Source: Apostichopus japonicus
Lineage: Eukaryota; Echinodermata; Holothuroidea; Aspidochirotida; Stichopodidae
Direction: 5' to 3'
DNA length: 64,000 nt
NCBI RefSeq assembly: GCF_037975245.1
Contig: NC_092576.1
Location: 9,813,501-9,877,500, forward strand
Positions 33,715 through 55,870 of this stretch are shown here, in pieces; positions within the stretch are counted from its first letter, which is position 1, and each line of letters opens with the position of its first letter. A program made the position numbers and the translations under genes. The notes under the pieces are model-generated. The model made no database searches. It had not been told where the DNA came from and was given only the letters and a program-made list of their open reading frames with translations.

Positions 33715-35160
33715 GTTTGTGGCCAAATGATTTTTATTTTGGGAAATAATTTATTGTCTTCTTTGAAAGAGGAAAATCACATTATTCAACTGATATATGT
33801 AAGGTGGTTATTAGGGGTTAATTTATTAAGGGCTAAACTATGAAATTATTATGAGTGCAACATTCTATGTCATAGTTTACACCTATGTAATGAGTTTTCC
33901 AGATTTATCAAAATTTCAAATGTGTATATCTGGAAAATGAATGGATGGTACGAAATTTCAACGAAGTTTGAATGAGATTATCACACACAACAAATGTACG
34001 GAATATGGACAAATTAGCTAGGTGTCCGTAGTCATATTTTGTCGGCACATTAAACATTTCCATTTTAACCGTTTGTGATATGAATACAACATATTTAGAT
34101 CTAAATTCAACTCTGTCATTATTAATTGCAAAATGCTGTCATCTCATATCGAAGAAAAAAATAGTTTCACTTATCCGTAAAAGAATATTTTCAACAATAT
34201 ACAAAACTCATGACAATATCCTCTTTATTTATTTTTACTGCAGTGGTATAGAACTCTCGTGCTGTCTGTCAATCTTTAATTCTGCTATAACGCCCTCAAT
34301 TAACTACAGCATGAGGTAACACGTGTACCCAGTTCATTGAACAAGGTATTTGTCAAGTTGGACATGATACTTGGTTGGGTTCTTGTGGCCTTTGCAATGA
34401 TTAATACATTGTCCAGCTGTTTATTAACAGTGTCATTCGTGTAACATGGAATATCGGCCCACTGGTTTAAATAGTATGACGATTGTCATCACTGTGTTAT
34501 GTTTAAAAAAAGCATACGTGACATGAACATAGATAACGAAACAGAAAGCAACAGACTTACCTTGTGTGTAATTGCTCATTACCACGGTCTAATTAGGAAG
34601 CTGCCATTCTCTAACTTAATAATGACAGTTCACTGCTTGTATTAACAATAAATCAATTAACTTCGAACTGCGACTTTTGAAGTAACATTTATGAGAGAGC
34701 GACGCTATTAAGCACTTTCATTGTTGGCTTACGTTATCAGTACATACATAGAATGACCAAAATACGAGAGTGAGACAAGTGTTAGTTGTATCATGTAAAA
34801 ATCGAGAGGGTGCTTAATCATAGCAATGTAACTTGTTGACACGTTATTGTGTCTATTTAGTTCCTCTTTCAGTCAAACCGAACATTTACATTCACAATTA
34901 AAACTGCACACGTTTCTAATGAATGTGTTGACCTAAATGTTGAGCTAATTTCGTTACACAAACTTGAATACGAACCTGTTAATGGCGTTATGGTAACTCA
35001 AATGTGTTGTACATCAAATCAACTGACAGCTAATGTATATCACATGAAGGTTGCTAATGTTCAAGATAAGAAAATCGGTTATCCAGATATCATATTTGTA
35101 CATGTCATATCCCGACAACCTACTGTCGGTTCTGATAGGTATAATGCTGGTTTTTCTTAG

Positions 35161-35283
35161 CCGATACTCATAACTGGTACAGCGACTACTCGTTCACGTC
35201 CCACAACCGTGCATCAGTAATTACTACACTTTGTGTTTGTAATACAGTAACATGTGTTATAGGTGGCACTCTAACGACTGCAA
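35161..35283. mobile_element. Short TIR element, copy 1 of 3
   Basis: It begins CCGATACTCATAACTGGTAC and continues CATCAGTAATTACTAC, TTGTAATACAGTAACATG and TAGGTGGCACTC, matching the reverse complement of 43982-44115. Its right end is diverged. The surrounding 34.3-35.2 kb shows no other feature. Confidence 0.6.
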
Positions 35284-35499
35284 AGCTGTTAACCTGTTCC
35301 CATGTAAGACAAAGAACTGCGCGACTGGACAAGGAGTCTAAGAAGATGACAATGCCTACGAGGTGAAGTAAAGGAGGAACGGTACCGCTTGATTCCAGTT
35401 CGCACCTCTCTTTAAATTACGTCAATTCTTCAACATATTTATAGCATAAAACGACTAGATACGACTTCATTTTAAAATCGCGAATTAGAGAACTCGCAC

Positions 35500-35632
35500 T
35501 CAATGGTTGGTACAGCAACTACTGTTCATGTCCCACAAACGTTCATCAGTAATTACTACTTTGTGTTCGTAACACGGTAACATGTGTGACAGGGCATGAA
35601 TATTATGTTACCCTACCAGCTTATGAGTATCG
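35500..35632. mobile_element. Short TIR element, copy 2 of 3
   Basis: The body GGTACAGCAACTACTGTTCA to TGTGTGACAGGG matches copies 1 and 3. The right end CCAGCTTATGAGTATCGG is the inverse of the usual CCGATACTCATAAGCTGG terminus. About 330 bp from copy 1. Confidence 0.6.
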
Positions 35633-35929
35633 GATGTTTCACTGCACGAATATTAAGGTGTCAGGTCCTACTAATGTTTGTCATTTAAACCGTCAATAAT
35701 AATATTGACAACATGACCAACTTAGTCCTGGATTCAAGCAAAGAGTCACACATTTAGAGCTCGTTATTTGTTATCATAAACGTTTATAAAAGCAACGAAA
35801 ATGAAGTCTGCCTGGTTTATGTGAATATTACTACTACTAAGATCATTTTTGAAACAAAATAAAATAAAACTGTTAGCAAGTTGCTTATCCACTAAAGAGC
35901 CTGTGTAAGAGAATGTGTTAAAGTATGTT

Positions 35930-36140
35930 AGCCTGAAGTTTCGATCCTAGCAGGATCTTCTTCAGAGGCTAAATGACAAGTAACGTACAGTAACAGAAGA
36001 GACAAAAGCACGCACAGAATACAGTCAGGTTAATGAGCATGGTGAACACAAAGAGATAGATGTAAGGGGATTAGTAGACAATGGATGGAGAGAAGAATGT
36101 AAGAAACCAACAGGGGAAGAGGAGAGGTTAGAGATAAACA
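35930..36140 (+). repeat. Likely fragment of a dispersed element
   Basis: The palindrome GATCCTAGCAGGATC and the words around it (CTTCTTCAGAGGCTAAATGA), followed by purine-rich sequence, resemble the ends of dispersed animal retroelements. This is an impression; no coding part or ends are visible. Confidence 0.3.
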
Positions 36141-37786
36141 GTAAATATTATTTTTGAGAAGCATATCTATTCCTTTCCGAGAAGTAAACGGCACATGTCA
36201 AAGCTAACGTTAATTGACAAGCATCCATAAAGTAATTAATGACACTGTTAGAATAACACTTTATTAGTATCATCTGGTAGGGTTGACCTGCATTTGTGTG
36301 GCTTCCTTCAAAATGTGATAAGAATGTTTGACATGTGTGTCCATCATAAAACCTCAAAGGTTCGTGTACTACCAATATCAACATGTAGAAACATTCAGCC
36401 CCTTTCACGGAGAATGCCTTCGTTGTTGGTTTAACGGAGAATTCCTTTGTTGTGGGTTCTGTGGCCTATGGGATATCAGGACAGTTCAAACAGTAGATGA
36501 AAAGCTGCCGGCCGCACACCTTACGTGGCATTGAAGTGTAACTTGCAGACTAGGTTTTCAGTAGTAGTTAACATAGGTAAGAAAGGTGACCGTGGGAAAG
36601 AAAGGTAACTACATTAAAAGGATGAGAGCTCATGCGGTCAACATGGTATTTAAGATTATTAAATCAAGCTTTAATGTTAAAAGAAACTGCAAATATCACA
36701 AACCTAATGAAAAGAACCCTAACTTGTAGTGCTGGAAGGATATTAAAATTATCCCAGAACGGCCAGCAATGTTTTATTAAGACATAATTAAGTATTGATT
36801 TTCCACGTTTCCATTAGAAACAAAACAAACTATGTTCCTAGTAGTTTTATTTTATTTGACATTTTATGTAAAACAAATTAAATTGTATCTTCTGCGGTAT
36901 ATTTTGTATTATCGAATGGACGAAAAACGGATAATGTAAAACAATCTACACGAAATAGATTTTACCTTCCTTATTGAAAAATTAAAATATCTAACATATT
37001 GAAATAAAGGAGATTAACTTAGTTCTGATGATAATGTGAAGTACGAAACGCATACAGAATATGACACATGTCTATGAACAAAACACGGAAGTACTAGAAC
37101 TAGTTGCCCTTTCTCTCCAAATTTAAAAGCACGACGATTTGTTTATATAAGCAGCAATCATGACGTTGCTAACAGTTTAACACGTGATGTCTCCTAACGA
37201 CCACTTTCTCCCTTCTCACTTCATATGATCCAATCAATGCTTTCTAATTCGCGTCAAAAACAATCAGTAATATGCTTTACTGAGTGCAAGTCAGACGCAT
37301 ATGACTATATAATAACTGATATAACTATGCTTTAGATCTTGTTATAACAGCTCAACAAACCTTATTTGGTAGATCCCGCCCTCTCCCCCTCACCAGGGAA
37401 AAGAAAAGAGGACGAAATTGATACCAACGAAGAAATGATTGCTCCATCAGGAAACTATATTACGTACTTTGTAAATTGAAATATTATTTTTATATATATT
37501 TTTTTATATTATTTTTGATATAATATTATTATTTTGGGTTGCAATATTATTTCAAAGCGAAGTACATATTACTGACACAAACACATTACTTCTTGACAAT
37601 TTGAGGAAATTTCTTTGCCGCGAATGCGCAAATTACCAATGTCAATACCACAATGTAACCATTAATTTTTAACAAACCGTAAAATTTCCAATATCTTCAT
37701 GAACAACTGTATTTCTCCTCATTCAAAAAAGCCGACGGGTTGGATTGTTGAGGATAGTAGCAGTAATTTATGTTTTATCTTTAAAG

Positions 37787-37985
37787 CGATCGTTCAGAAT
37801 AAACCTTTCGAAATGAGATGATTTCTTGCTCGTAAATCCAGACTAAATCAGTGACAAATCGTCTACTGGACAGTTCATAGTCACTGAATCGTTATCGCTG
37901 GCCTAGATGAATTCCACCGATTGTGAATCGGCCATTTCAGTAAGTGAGACGAGACACAATGTAACCCCTATTGAGATTATAAATA
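37787..37985 (-). pseudogene. Decayed relic of the signal-peptide/Ig first exon
   Basis: The sequence aligns with about 31087-31275 in the same orientation (shared TTCATAGTCACTGAATCGTT). On the - strand it reads MADSQSVEFI, a stop, ASDNDSVTMNC, then another stop, beside MASQSVELIKGTINDSVTMKC in the 31-kb exon. Two in-frame stops and loss of the signal-peptide start make it a clear pseudogene fragment. Confidence 0.7.
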
Positions 37986-38174
37986 GACTGCGATATGAGC
38001 CTTTTTTGGTCATGATTGAAAACGCCTGTTTATATACGTTGTGCCGTATTTATGATTCCCTTCCGTGGATATTAAGATAGATTGTTGCTCATTAATGAGG
38101 TTTTATATTACTATTTATGATGTATGTTGTCTAATAGACCTTATAGTTTTAACTACCGTCACCGTTTTGAAACC

Positions 38175-38335
38175 TTTGTATGTTATTCTACTTCCTGAAC
38201 TAAGCAATAATAAGTTGTATGTTATTCTACTTCTTGAACTAAGCAATAATAAGTTGTATTTTATTCTACTTCCTGGACTAATCAATAATAAGTTGTATGT
38301 TAGGCTACTCCCTGAGCAAAGCAATAATAAGTTCA
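38175..38335 (+). repeat. Tandem repeat, four copies of a 39-bp unit
   Basis: The unit TGTATGTTATTCTACTTCCT followed by GAACTAAGCAATAATAAGT recurs every 39 bases. Because 39 is a multiple of three, open frames persist on both strands (126 and 69 codons); they are explained by the repeat. Confidence 0.9.
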
Positions 38336-39231
38336 GCGTGTTTGCAGACTATTTTATCGAAATTGGAATAACCTTCTTACAAAAGAAACCACTTCAATGT
38401 AACATAATACGGATAAATACAAACAACATCAGAAGGCTTCATTAAATGAATGTTCTAAACAAAGGTACGCTATTGTCATGACAATACAATGGAAAGGCAA
38501 AGAGCATAATTCAGGTACTGTTGGTTCAATTTGAGTTTATTTTCATATTCACATAAATTCAGCGAATGTCTTACTATGCTGCAGACCAGGGCGTCGAGGA
38601 ACCAATTGTGCCGCTGAATACATAGCTTATTTTACAAAATAATAAACCTTTGAAATCTAAAGCAGGTAAAAAGGGAACGAAATGAAATAATTCTTACAGG
38701 ACGAACTTTACCGTTTTACGGGTCATTTCCAATAAACGTCTGCATATTTTGAAGTCAACGTGTCCAGCTAAAATGATTGGACTTTTCGGCTGCTGTATTT
38801 AGAACTGGTATAAGTTTTACAGCTGTGCAATGAAAAGTTTCCTTAATTATATATTACTCCAAAACTATGACTTTGTTTCAACTTTACGTTCGTCTGTGTG
38901 TGTAATGTGTCCTTGTCGACAAAAGATTTGTCTACGTCTATGCTCTATATGGAAAATGAGTGCGAGTCAAGTTAATTTCAATATAGCCCCATCACATATC
39001 GTTTAATTATTGAAGGCGTTTGCATTTCTTACCGTGTGTTTCTACCGTTTGCTTGTTTATTCATAGAAATCATGTAATATATATTACAAAACTTACAACA
39101 TATTGTGATTAAATACGCTGTAAACACTTTTTCATAGAAATAAGTGAGATTCAAAGTTATGAATATCATAACATTTCAGTGCCCCCTTTATTACGAAAGC
39201 AAATAAACCCCGTTTAAAACAGACCCTTATT

Positions 39232-39530
39232 GGTGCTGTGGTCGAGTGGATGGAGGCGGTGTCATTTGAAGCAATGAGGCTTGGTAATCGGGGTTCGATG
39301 CCTGGCCGGTTCATAGTTAGGTGGATTTTTCATCCAAGCGCAATCTACGGTTTTCACATCTGAAATGACTTTTCAAAATTGAAAAGATTCCAAATTTGAG
39401 TTAAAATGTTGAATTGGAAGCCACCCGATGGGAAAGCTGTAATCCTTAAGCCCTTACGGGTTTCTCTCACATTTGTGGTCGCTTCAGCGTCGTAAAAATA
39501 ATTGCTGATTATTTTTATTATTATTAAAGT
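39232..39530 (+). mobile_element. tRNA-derived SINE, full-length candidate
   Basis: The head GGTGCTGTGGTCGAGTGGAT contains a pol III A box, and GGTTCGATGCC (39292-39302) is a B box. The head resembles a tRNA-Ser/Leu type and is followed by about 200 bp of tRNA-unrelated body and a TTATTATTATTAAAG tail. The same head recurs at 63954. It has lost tRNA folding, so it is not a tRNA gene. Confidence 0.75.
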
Positions 39531-39921
39531 TTAGTGGTCCTTTAATTAGAAATGTGTATTATCTAGTAAGCAGTTAAAGTTCTGTCCATCGTTTATGGCT
39601 GTTAACACGTCGAGTTGTATGCACTTTTATTGCTTTCATTCCCAATGGAGTATGAGGAGACTTTATCAGTCAGACTACTTTTTCTTTCATACTGTGATCA
39701 TATGTTATGGTTGTCATTTGTTTTCACCGGTTAGATGACCACAGTTTAAAGTCATTCAGTTATATATTCAGTATGTAAACAGTTGATCCAAACAACCGAC
39801 TATATTTATCAGGTAACAGGTAAAGCTGCTTCAAGTTAGAACTAGCACAATCGATTTTAAGTGATTTGAATGAATCAGTTTATTATATCTTTGAACTCAC
39901 TAGTTAAGTATTTGCAAGCAG

Positions 39922-40224
39922 CCGATTTCACACAGAGATTACAGTAACTACTGTAAATCATTAAACTTTGTATCACAGTTAAAACTAGATTGTTCTAACA
40001 ACTCTGATAAATCGGTAGCACGAGCTATTTGGTTTACAGTAATAACTGAGGATATGTGTAATTCCAACACATGCATCAAACTGAATTTGTTGGGATTACA
40101 CATATCCTCAGTTCTCACTGTAATCCTAATAGCACATGCTACCGATTCATAGCACGATCCAGTTTTTACTTTGGTACAAAACTTTAAGATTTACAGTATA
40201 GTAACTGTTCTCTGTGTGTTTCGG
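39922..40224. mobile_element. Foldback MITE, copy 2 of 3
   Basis: Ends GCCGATTTCACACAGAGATT and CTCTGTGTGTTTCGG, inner palindrome around TTGTTGGGATTACACATATC. It is alike in length and structure to 6094-6390 and 54568-54855. Confidence 0.85.
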
Positions 40225-40237
40225 ATGTCGCAAGAGG

Positions 40238-40515
40238 TAGTGGAAGTGTAAAGATGGGAAATGGAAAGGAGATAGGGAACGAGGTAGGGAAAGGAGGGAA
40301 GGGAGTTATGGTAGAGAATAGAAAATGAGGGGCCTAAGGAAAGAGGAAGGGCAATGATAATTCGAGGTAAGGGAAAGGGTAACTGAAATGAGAAGGGGAC
40401 ATAAAAAAGAAGAATGGGAAGCGAAAAACAATAGAAGGATGAAAGACGAGGGAATATAAAGGTCTGAAGGGAATGAAAAGGCATAAAACAAGTGAAGGTT
40501 AATGAAAGAAGAGAG
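40238..40515 (+). repeat. Polypurine-rich tract
   Basis: About 280 bases of GGAAAGGAGAT/GGGAAAGG-type sequence with few pyrimidines lie directly next to the foldback MITE. The complementary pyrimidine strand gives Ser/Pro/Leu-rich open frames that are not genes. Confidence 0.8.
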
Positions 40516-41048
40516 TGGGTGTAAATTAGCTAATTAAACTTACTATGAGAAATGATGACACGTCTAACATTATTATTGAGACTATATAGAACTTACGGTG
40601 ACTTTCATACTTCAAATGCCATTAAAACGTTATATTACCTGTTGACTATACCTTCTATAAAATCATTGTTCTTAGCTCTGAATATAAAACAGACTCAAGT
40701 AGCACTAACCATTATCACAAATAAAACACAAACATTTCGTTCAAAATTATTCCAAATTTGGATTAAAATGTTAACTATTATCCTCCGTCGAGTCATATGT
40801 TTACATATGATGCAAAACTCGTCATTGGCTATCTACATGCATGAATATTCAATGAATAAAGAAGAATAAACCGGACGGTACTCTTCCTCCTGATTGATTA
40901 ATTTTTTACTTCAGCAGGATCAGGTTGGCTGTTTACGGACGCTTAAACTAAAAAGATCTTCCACAAACGGGTTGTTTTACTCTAGCTATAGCGCATGCTC
41001 GTCACCCCTACAAAAACTTACAATTTTTTCGTAAAACTTAGTTAATTA

Positions 41049-41225
41049 GCTGGAACATGTTCCCCAGGGGCCAGTTGGCCCATCCAAGTGACGGCTCTTT
41101 GCGTGGCGGTTTTCGGAAATTTGAGTGGAACTCGACATGCTCTGTGTCTGAATTCGACATGTTTGGAGCGGTATTCGACATACTGATAGCTTAGCATTCG
41201 ACTGCCAAGGTTTTTTGAGGCTTTC
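41049..41225. repeat. TTCGACAT-word segment
   Basis: The words CTCGACATG, TTCGACATG, TTCGACATAC and TTCGACTG recur within 90 bases. A similar pattern occurs near 13020-13115. It may be a degenerate dispersed element. No coding support. Confidence 0.35.
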
Positions 41226-42579
41226 TTTCAAAATGTGTGGAATATTTTCTTCTTTTAATTAGTTGTCAGGATAAATGTTAATTTATTATAACAATCAATG
41301 AACGTAATTTATTAATGGAACTCCTCAAAATATAGAACCAATCACTTCATAAAGATCAATGTTGCCTTTGATGAACGAGGCAAAGGAGTAAATTACTTCT
41401 ACAACTTGAAGTAAACCTCCATCAAACCTCGCACCGTATCACTCGTCTTGAAGCTCCGTGCATTAAAATCTCCATTTACTTCGTTTTTATACACCGTTTT
41501 CAACAAATTGTGTAACCAAATAAGGACAATCTTATAGGAAATCAAGTAAAACAAATCAATTAGACCACGGTGGATTTCTCAGTTTAAAATTATTGAGTAC
41601 AATCAGCGTTTGTTTTATCTGATCAAAGGGTCAATGTTCAGGGACAAATCTGCAAGAAGAAAAAAGGAGAAAACATCACTTATATTATATTCTAAGAGAA
41701 TTTGTTATGAAAGGGATAACGGTTTGGTTATTTAAGAAAAAAAGACAAGGAAATAAAATGCTCGTTCAAATGATATCGATTTTAGACACCCCTACGCAAT
41801 ATTCGACCATATGTGTATATATAAGCCAGTGCTGAATGCGAAATTCGGAATATTGGAATAGCCTGCATGCATGTAGTGGGGGTTAGATGATACCAACACA
41901 AAACAAAACAAAAGTTTGATTACCTTCATGATCTGTAATTTTATTTTCAATTTTGCACAATATTCACATCACTACAGTCTTTACCTTTTTTCTTGATGTG
42001 AAACAGGTCACCGTTATTGATAGCTTCGAATAAATAAATATTTTGATAAAAAAGAACACATTTCCAATTTGCAAACAAATACTTAATAGACATTTGATGA
42101 AAGCGTTATTGTCAATTGTTAATCTTAACTCTACTATCAATTATTTTAGTGTCTCAAAATAACTTTTATATTGGTTATCACACCGTGTTGGGAAACAAGT
42201 AGCTGGTTAATTTTCTGTTACAATATCGTCATTGCAAATAGATTATAAATGCAATGCATTTGCCAGTTTTTAAATGTTGACCGTTAGAGCGTTATTAGAC
42301 CAATGTGTTTATCTTAGTGTGTAATTAATAATCATATCAGCACACTTCCTTAGTCCGAACTTGGATTGACTCATTTTTACATAATATGGAATAAATATGT
42401 TCAACGATGATATTCTGCTGTAATAGTTCAAGTTGAGCTATTGAGTCAAAGTAACTTGATTTACCACTGTAAGTATTTGTAAACGAGAGGAATAATCTAT
42501 TTAATACTTATGGTAAGAGACAGAGAAGCAAGCAAAGAGGAAGAAAGTAATGATACGGGTATTTTTTTCCTTCTAACAG

Positions 42580-52239
<9,660 letters not shown>

Positions 52240-52690
52240 CGTTAGATTGAAAAATTTGTCTCGAAAGAAGAGAAGATTGTATTAATTAATTGAGAAAATT
52301 AATTGAGAAACATTATTATTGCTAATCTGCTAATAATATACATATATAAATCTATTTACGAGGTTAAGGGTATATCTTGGGCCTTCTTTCAATATAATCA
52401 CTGCAATAACAAGTAATGCTTTTAACGAATGTTACTTTTACATCTAGCAAGAAAACACTAAAATTACAATGGGCTACACTAATTTTGTTTTATCTTTTCC
52501 TACGTACAATTTATTTAAGTCGTGGAATATTCGAAGCTATTGTTTGGTCATTTGTTTCCACATCACGTTTTACAAACCAGTGAGCTTAAAAATTAAAAAA
52601 AAAAATCTGTTTAAAATTCACGCTCAAATGTTTCCAGAGGTTGTAAAACTCATATCAGTTGATAAAATAAAATATATGAAAAAGCTTATT
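52240..52690 (+). other. Probable 3' UTR of receptor 2
   Basis: AT-rich non-coding sequence after the stop. A candidate AATAAA lies at about 52666-52671. The open frames here have no recognised domains. Confidence 0.4.
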
Positions 52691-54567
52691 AAGCCAGAGA
52701 TAAATTGATGAGAGAAATTTTATTTGCAAAGAGAACTAGTCTAATACAACTTCTTTAGAATTTTAAATGATGAATAGTTATGCTCGTTACTATGTTATGT
52801 TGGTATGTTAGGATGCTTGTCCTTTCAGAATATCTGACTAACCTGAATATTAATTTGAATAAGAGTCAGTAACTCTAAAGTTACAAACTTGATATATGCA
52901 TCATGTAATATTTCATCGTATAATTGTTAATGTGGTTGTTATATTTGAGAAGACATAATGTAAAGTATAACACTATATCATGCCATTAAGATTTGCAGTA
53001 GATTTACATGTACATCAGTTGCATTAAGTTAGACTGTATAGCTTCCTACATTTAAGGTACATGGTACATCTATTTCCTGGTAAGATTTTGTTGGCAAGAT
53101 ATCGACAGGATATGCCCCTGTCATCCATATATTTTCAGTTTCGGTTGATGAAATATATTTATAAAAGGGATTTTTGCTGAAGGGACATAACTATTATTGT
53201 GATAAGTGTTATCGACGTTCAAGTGCACAATCCTCACATTGAATTTAATCGTTTAGCTGTTTTATAGTTGATCTTTGGAAGTAATTATGTTGTAAAATCT
53301 TCATAACAGCGTGAGATATATTCTCCACAGTTAAAAATACTTCTAAAATTATAAGTGTTCTCCTTCAGTCTGTTTATTACTATCATTTTGCAGCAGCCGC
53401 TTTAATAAGGGATTAAGCCTGTAAATATATTTTACTGTCATCAAGACTAAGTTTGATCTTGTCTTGAATTTTACTAGTGAATATATTAATTAAAATATTA
53501 ACAGAGCGGTATTTTTGTAATTGATTTCTGTCGTTTATGTTAAAAGAAGGAAATGACTTAAATGGCCTCCCATATACTTTCAATGTATCAGCAATAGTAA
53601 AATAACGTCATTTGGTGTCATTTTAGGACTAATCGTAATGCAAATGAACTGAGATTTCCATTTACCATTTTCTTGTTTATCTTTTCATCTTAGTTTCGTC
53701 GCTTCTATAATTTACAGAAACGAAAGACAGCTATCATATATGATATATTCTCTTTCTCACATGATAAACGACAGAATGATGATAAATATGTTTCTTAAAT
53801 ACCGTCGTAAAGAATGTGTATGTTTTTGGGATCTTAAATTGAATTTCGTCCCTTCTACCAATGAACGGCATATTTTCATGGATACTAAACACGGTATACA
53901 CGTAAAAGTATGTGATAACACAGTTATTCGGCACACAATTACATAACAATTCCAGATACTGAAAACATGAAAGGACTAATATGACGAATAGTGTTTATAG
54001 AACAAATAGTCTGATATGCCCTGTTCGTGATTACTATGATTATTACCTTTAATATTCTTTTGTTTACCGCACATCCTGCTTAATATTTGGTATGCCTGAG
54101 GTTGAAAAAAAGTTGTGAAATGTAATCAACATTGTCAACAATATGATTTTGTCTTGAATGATTCTGCATCACCTGGGGACATGTACGTATGTATTCTCTA
54201 ACCTGAAATACAATAAACACCATTGGCGATCCTCAAGTTGATTGGTACTTTTGTTAATTAAGAAAGTACACCGAAGTAACCAGGTTGTTTTGTACGGTTT
54301 TTTAATATCTTTAATTTGAAGTAAAGAAAAGTAAATTAGCGGCGTAAAGAGATGTATTTCATGAAAATACCAGGCAAGACGGAATGATATATATTTTTCG
54401 AATAATGAATGTTAACGATATGATCCCAAACTCAAGTTATGATATGCAATATGTAATGGATGTGTTATGAATATGTACATGTATAGAATCATTTTATAAT
54501 CAGCTTGACTTCCATCACATGATCAATTAACTGAATAATTTTACCTTTAATTTGCAGAAAGTCCACC
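52691..54567. other. Gene-poor stretch downstream of receptor 2
   Basis: AT-rich, without coding or repeat structure I can name. Overlapping frames on both strands at 53734-53949 show no domain. Confidence 0.45.
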
Positions 54568-54855
54568 CAATACACATAGAGAACAAAGTTACTACTGTAA
54601 ATCTTAAAGTTTTGTAACAAAGTAAACAATGAATCGTGCTATAAATCGGTAGCATGTGCTATTAGGATTACAGTAAAAACTGAGGATATGTGTAATTCCA
54701 ACAAATCAAGTTGTTGGGATTTGTTGGGATTACACATATCCTTAGTTCTTATTGTAATCCTTATTAAACATGCTACCGATTTATCAGCACAATCCAGTTT
54801 TTACTGTGGTACAATTTCTTTAAGATTTACAGTAGCTATCTCTGTGTGAATCGGT
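54568..54855. mobile_element. Foldback MITE, copy 3 of 3
   Basis: Near-palindrome with outer ends around TACACATAGAGAAC and ATCTCTGTGTGAATCGG, inner halves with GATATGTGTAATTCCAACAA and TTGTTGGGATTACACATATC. Same family as 6094 and 39922; the left terminus is the most eroded. Confidence 0.83.
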
Positions 54856-55714
54856 TGAAAAGTCAATGGAAACGATTATATCACATTTATTAAGAGCTAA
54901 GCACATCACAAGAAACAACTTGCTGTGACATTTCTTCCACTGTAAGCTTTAAAAGAGGGAAATATCAACGTAGATGTCGAAAAACGCATACTGTGTCGAA
55001 ATTACCTCACAAGAAGTATCTTAATGCTTTTATAAGACATGACATATTGTTTTAACTAATGTGTCACGTCTGTGTAGCAAATAAACAAATTGTTTAGAAA
55101 TTGTAACGGTCTTAATAAGGCATTTAGTATATAACAGTACTTGTGTTATTATTTTTATATTATTATTATACTAGTGTTATTCATCATAATTATCGTAATC
55201 ATGTGCCATCTATATCTCCAGTGACAGAGAAGCATATGGACAGTCAATTCGGGTGAACATTAATTAAGGAACTTGAATACTGTGTTCAAGAGTTATGACA
55301 AGAAGATAATGAGCTTTCAGGTTTACAGGGCTTTAACGAAAAGAAGAAGAAAAAATACTATTCAACATTGTGTTTGTTTATCAGTTGTATTGTATCAAAT
55401 ATGTGTACATAAACTTTCAGTTCAGGGTCCACCATAAAAGCAAAGCAATTGCTTTATGGCTTACACTTAAAAATTCGTAATATATTTTGGCTTTAGAGAG
55501 ACGGTGGACTGTCGTGAATTCATGCTGTCACAAGGTAGGACCGTTCTGGTATTGACTATAGTAAGTGATCGATGGTTCAAGCGGATCATGAGCATCACGA
55601 ATGGTACACAGTTCTTTTAAATGGCTTCCATATAAATATCGCGTTGAGGTCACTACTCGATACAATATAATCTCCTAATATGTTCCTTAACTCATCTGGG
55701 ACAGTCGGGACGCT

Positions 55715-55870
55715 TTCAGAGCACTCATACTGTCAGTATGGGCAGTAGGGATATCATGTTTCTATCGGATAAAGGTTAGGAACTGTTTGTACTGTCAATA
55801 TACCAGTGGTTTGAAGCATGATATGGGAGGACAGTTTAGAGAGGTGGTGTTAGCATTAGGGAAATTGTCC
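55715..55870 (+). repeat. Dispersed unit of the 25.4-kb tandem repeat family
   Basis: Shares CATACTGTCAGTATGGGCAG, ATCATGTTTCTATC, AGGTTAGGAACTGTTTGTAC and GCATGATATGGGAGGACAG with the array at 25405-26025. Confidence 0.8.

Noticed and set aside
38065-38445. 126-codon open frame with four LLPELSNNKLYVI repeats
   Set aside because: A 39-bp tandem repeat keeps the frame open on both strands; no start context, splice sites or domain.
40191-40484. Minus-strand Ser/Pro/Phe-rich frame
   Set aside because: Reads the pyrimidine strand of a low-complexity purine tract.
40552-40869. MMTRLTLLLRLYRTYG start followed by a GT, considered as a first exon of receptor 2
   Set aside because: The hydrophobic core is only a few residues, the donor is weak, and the nearest downstream exon is 2 kb away with no supporting link.
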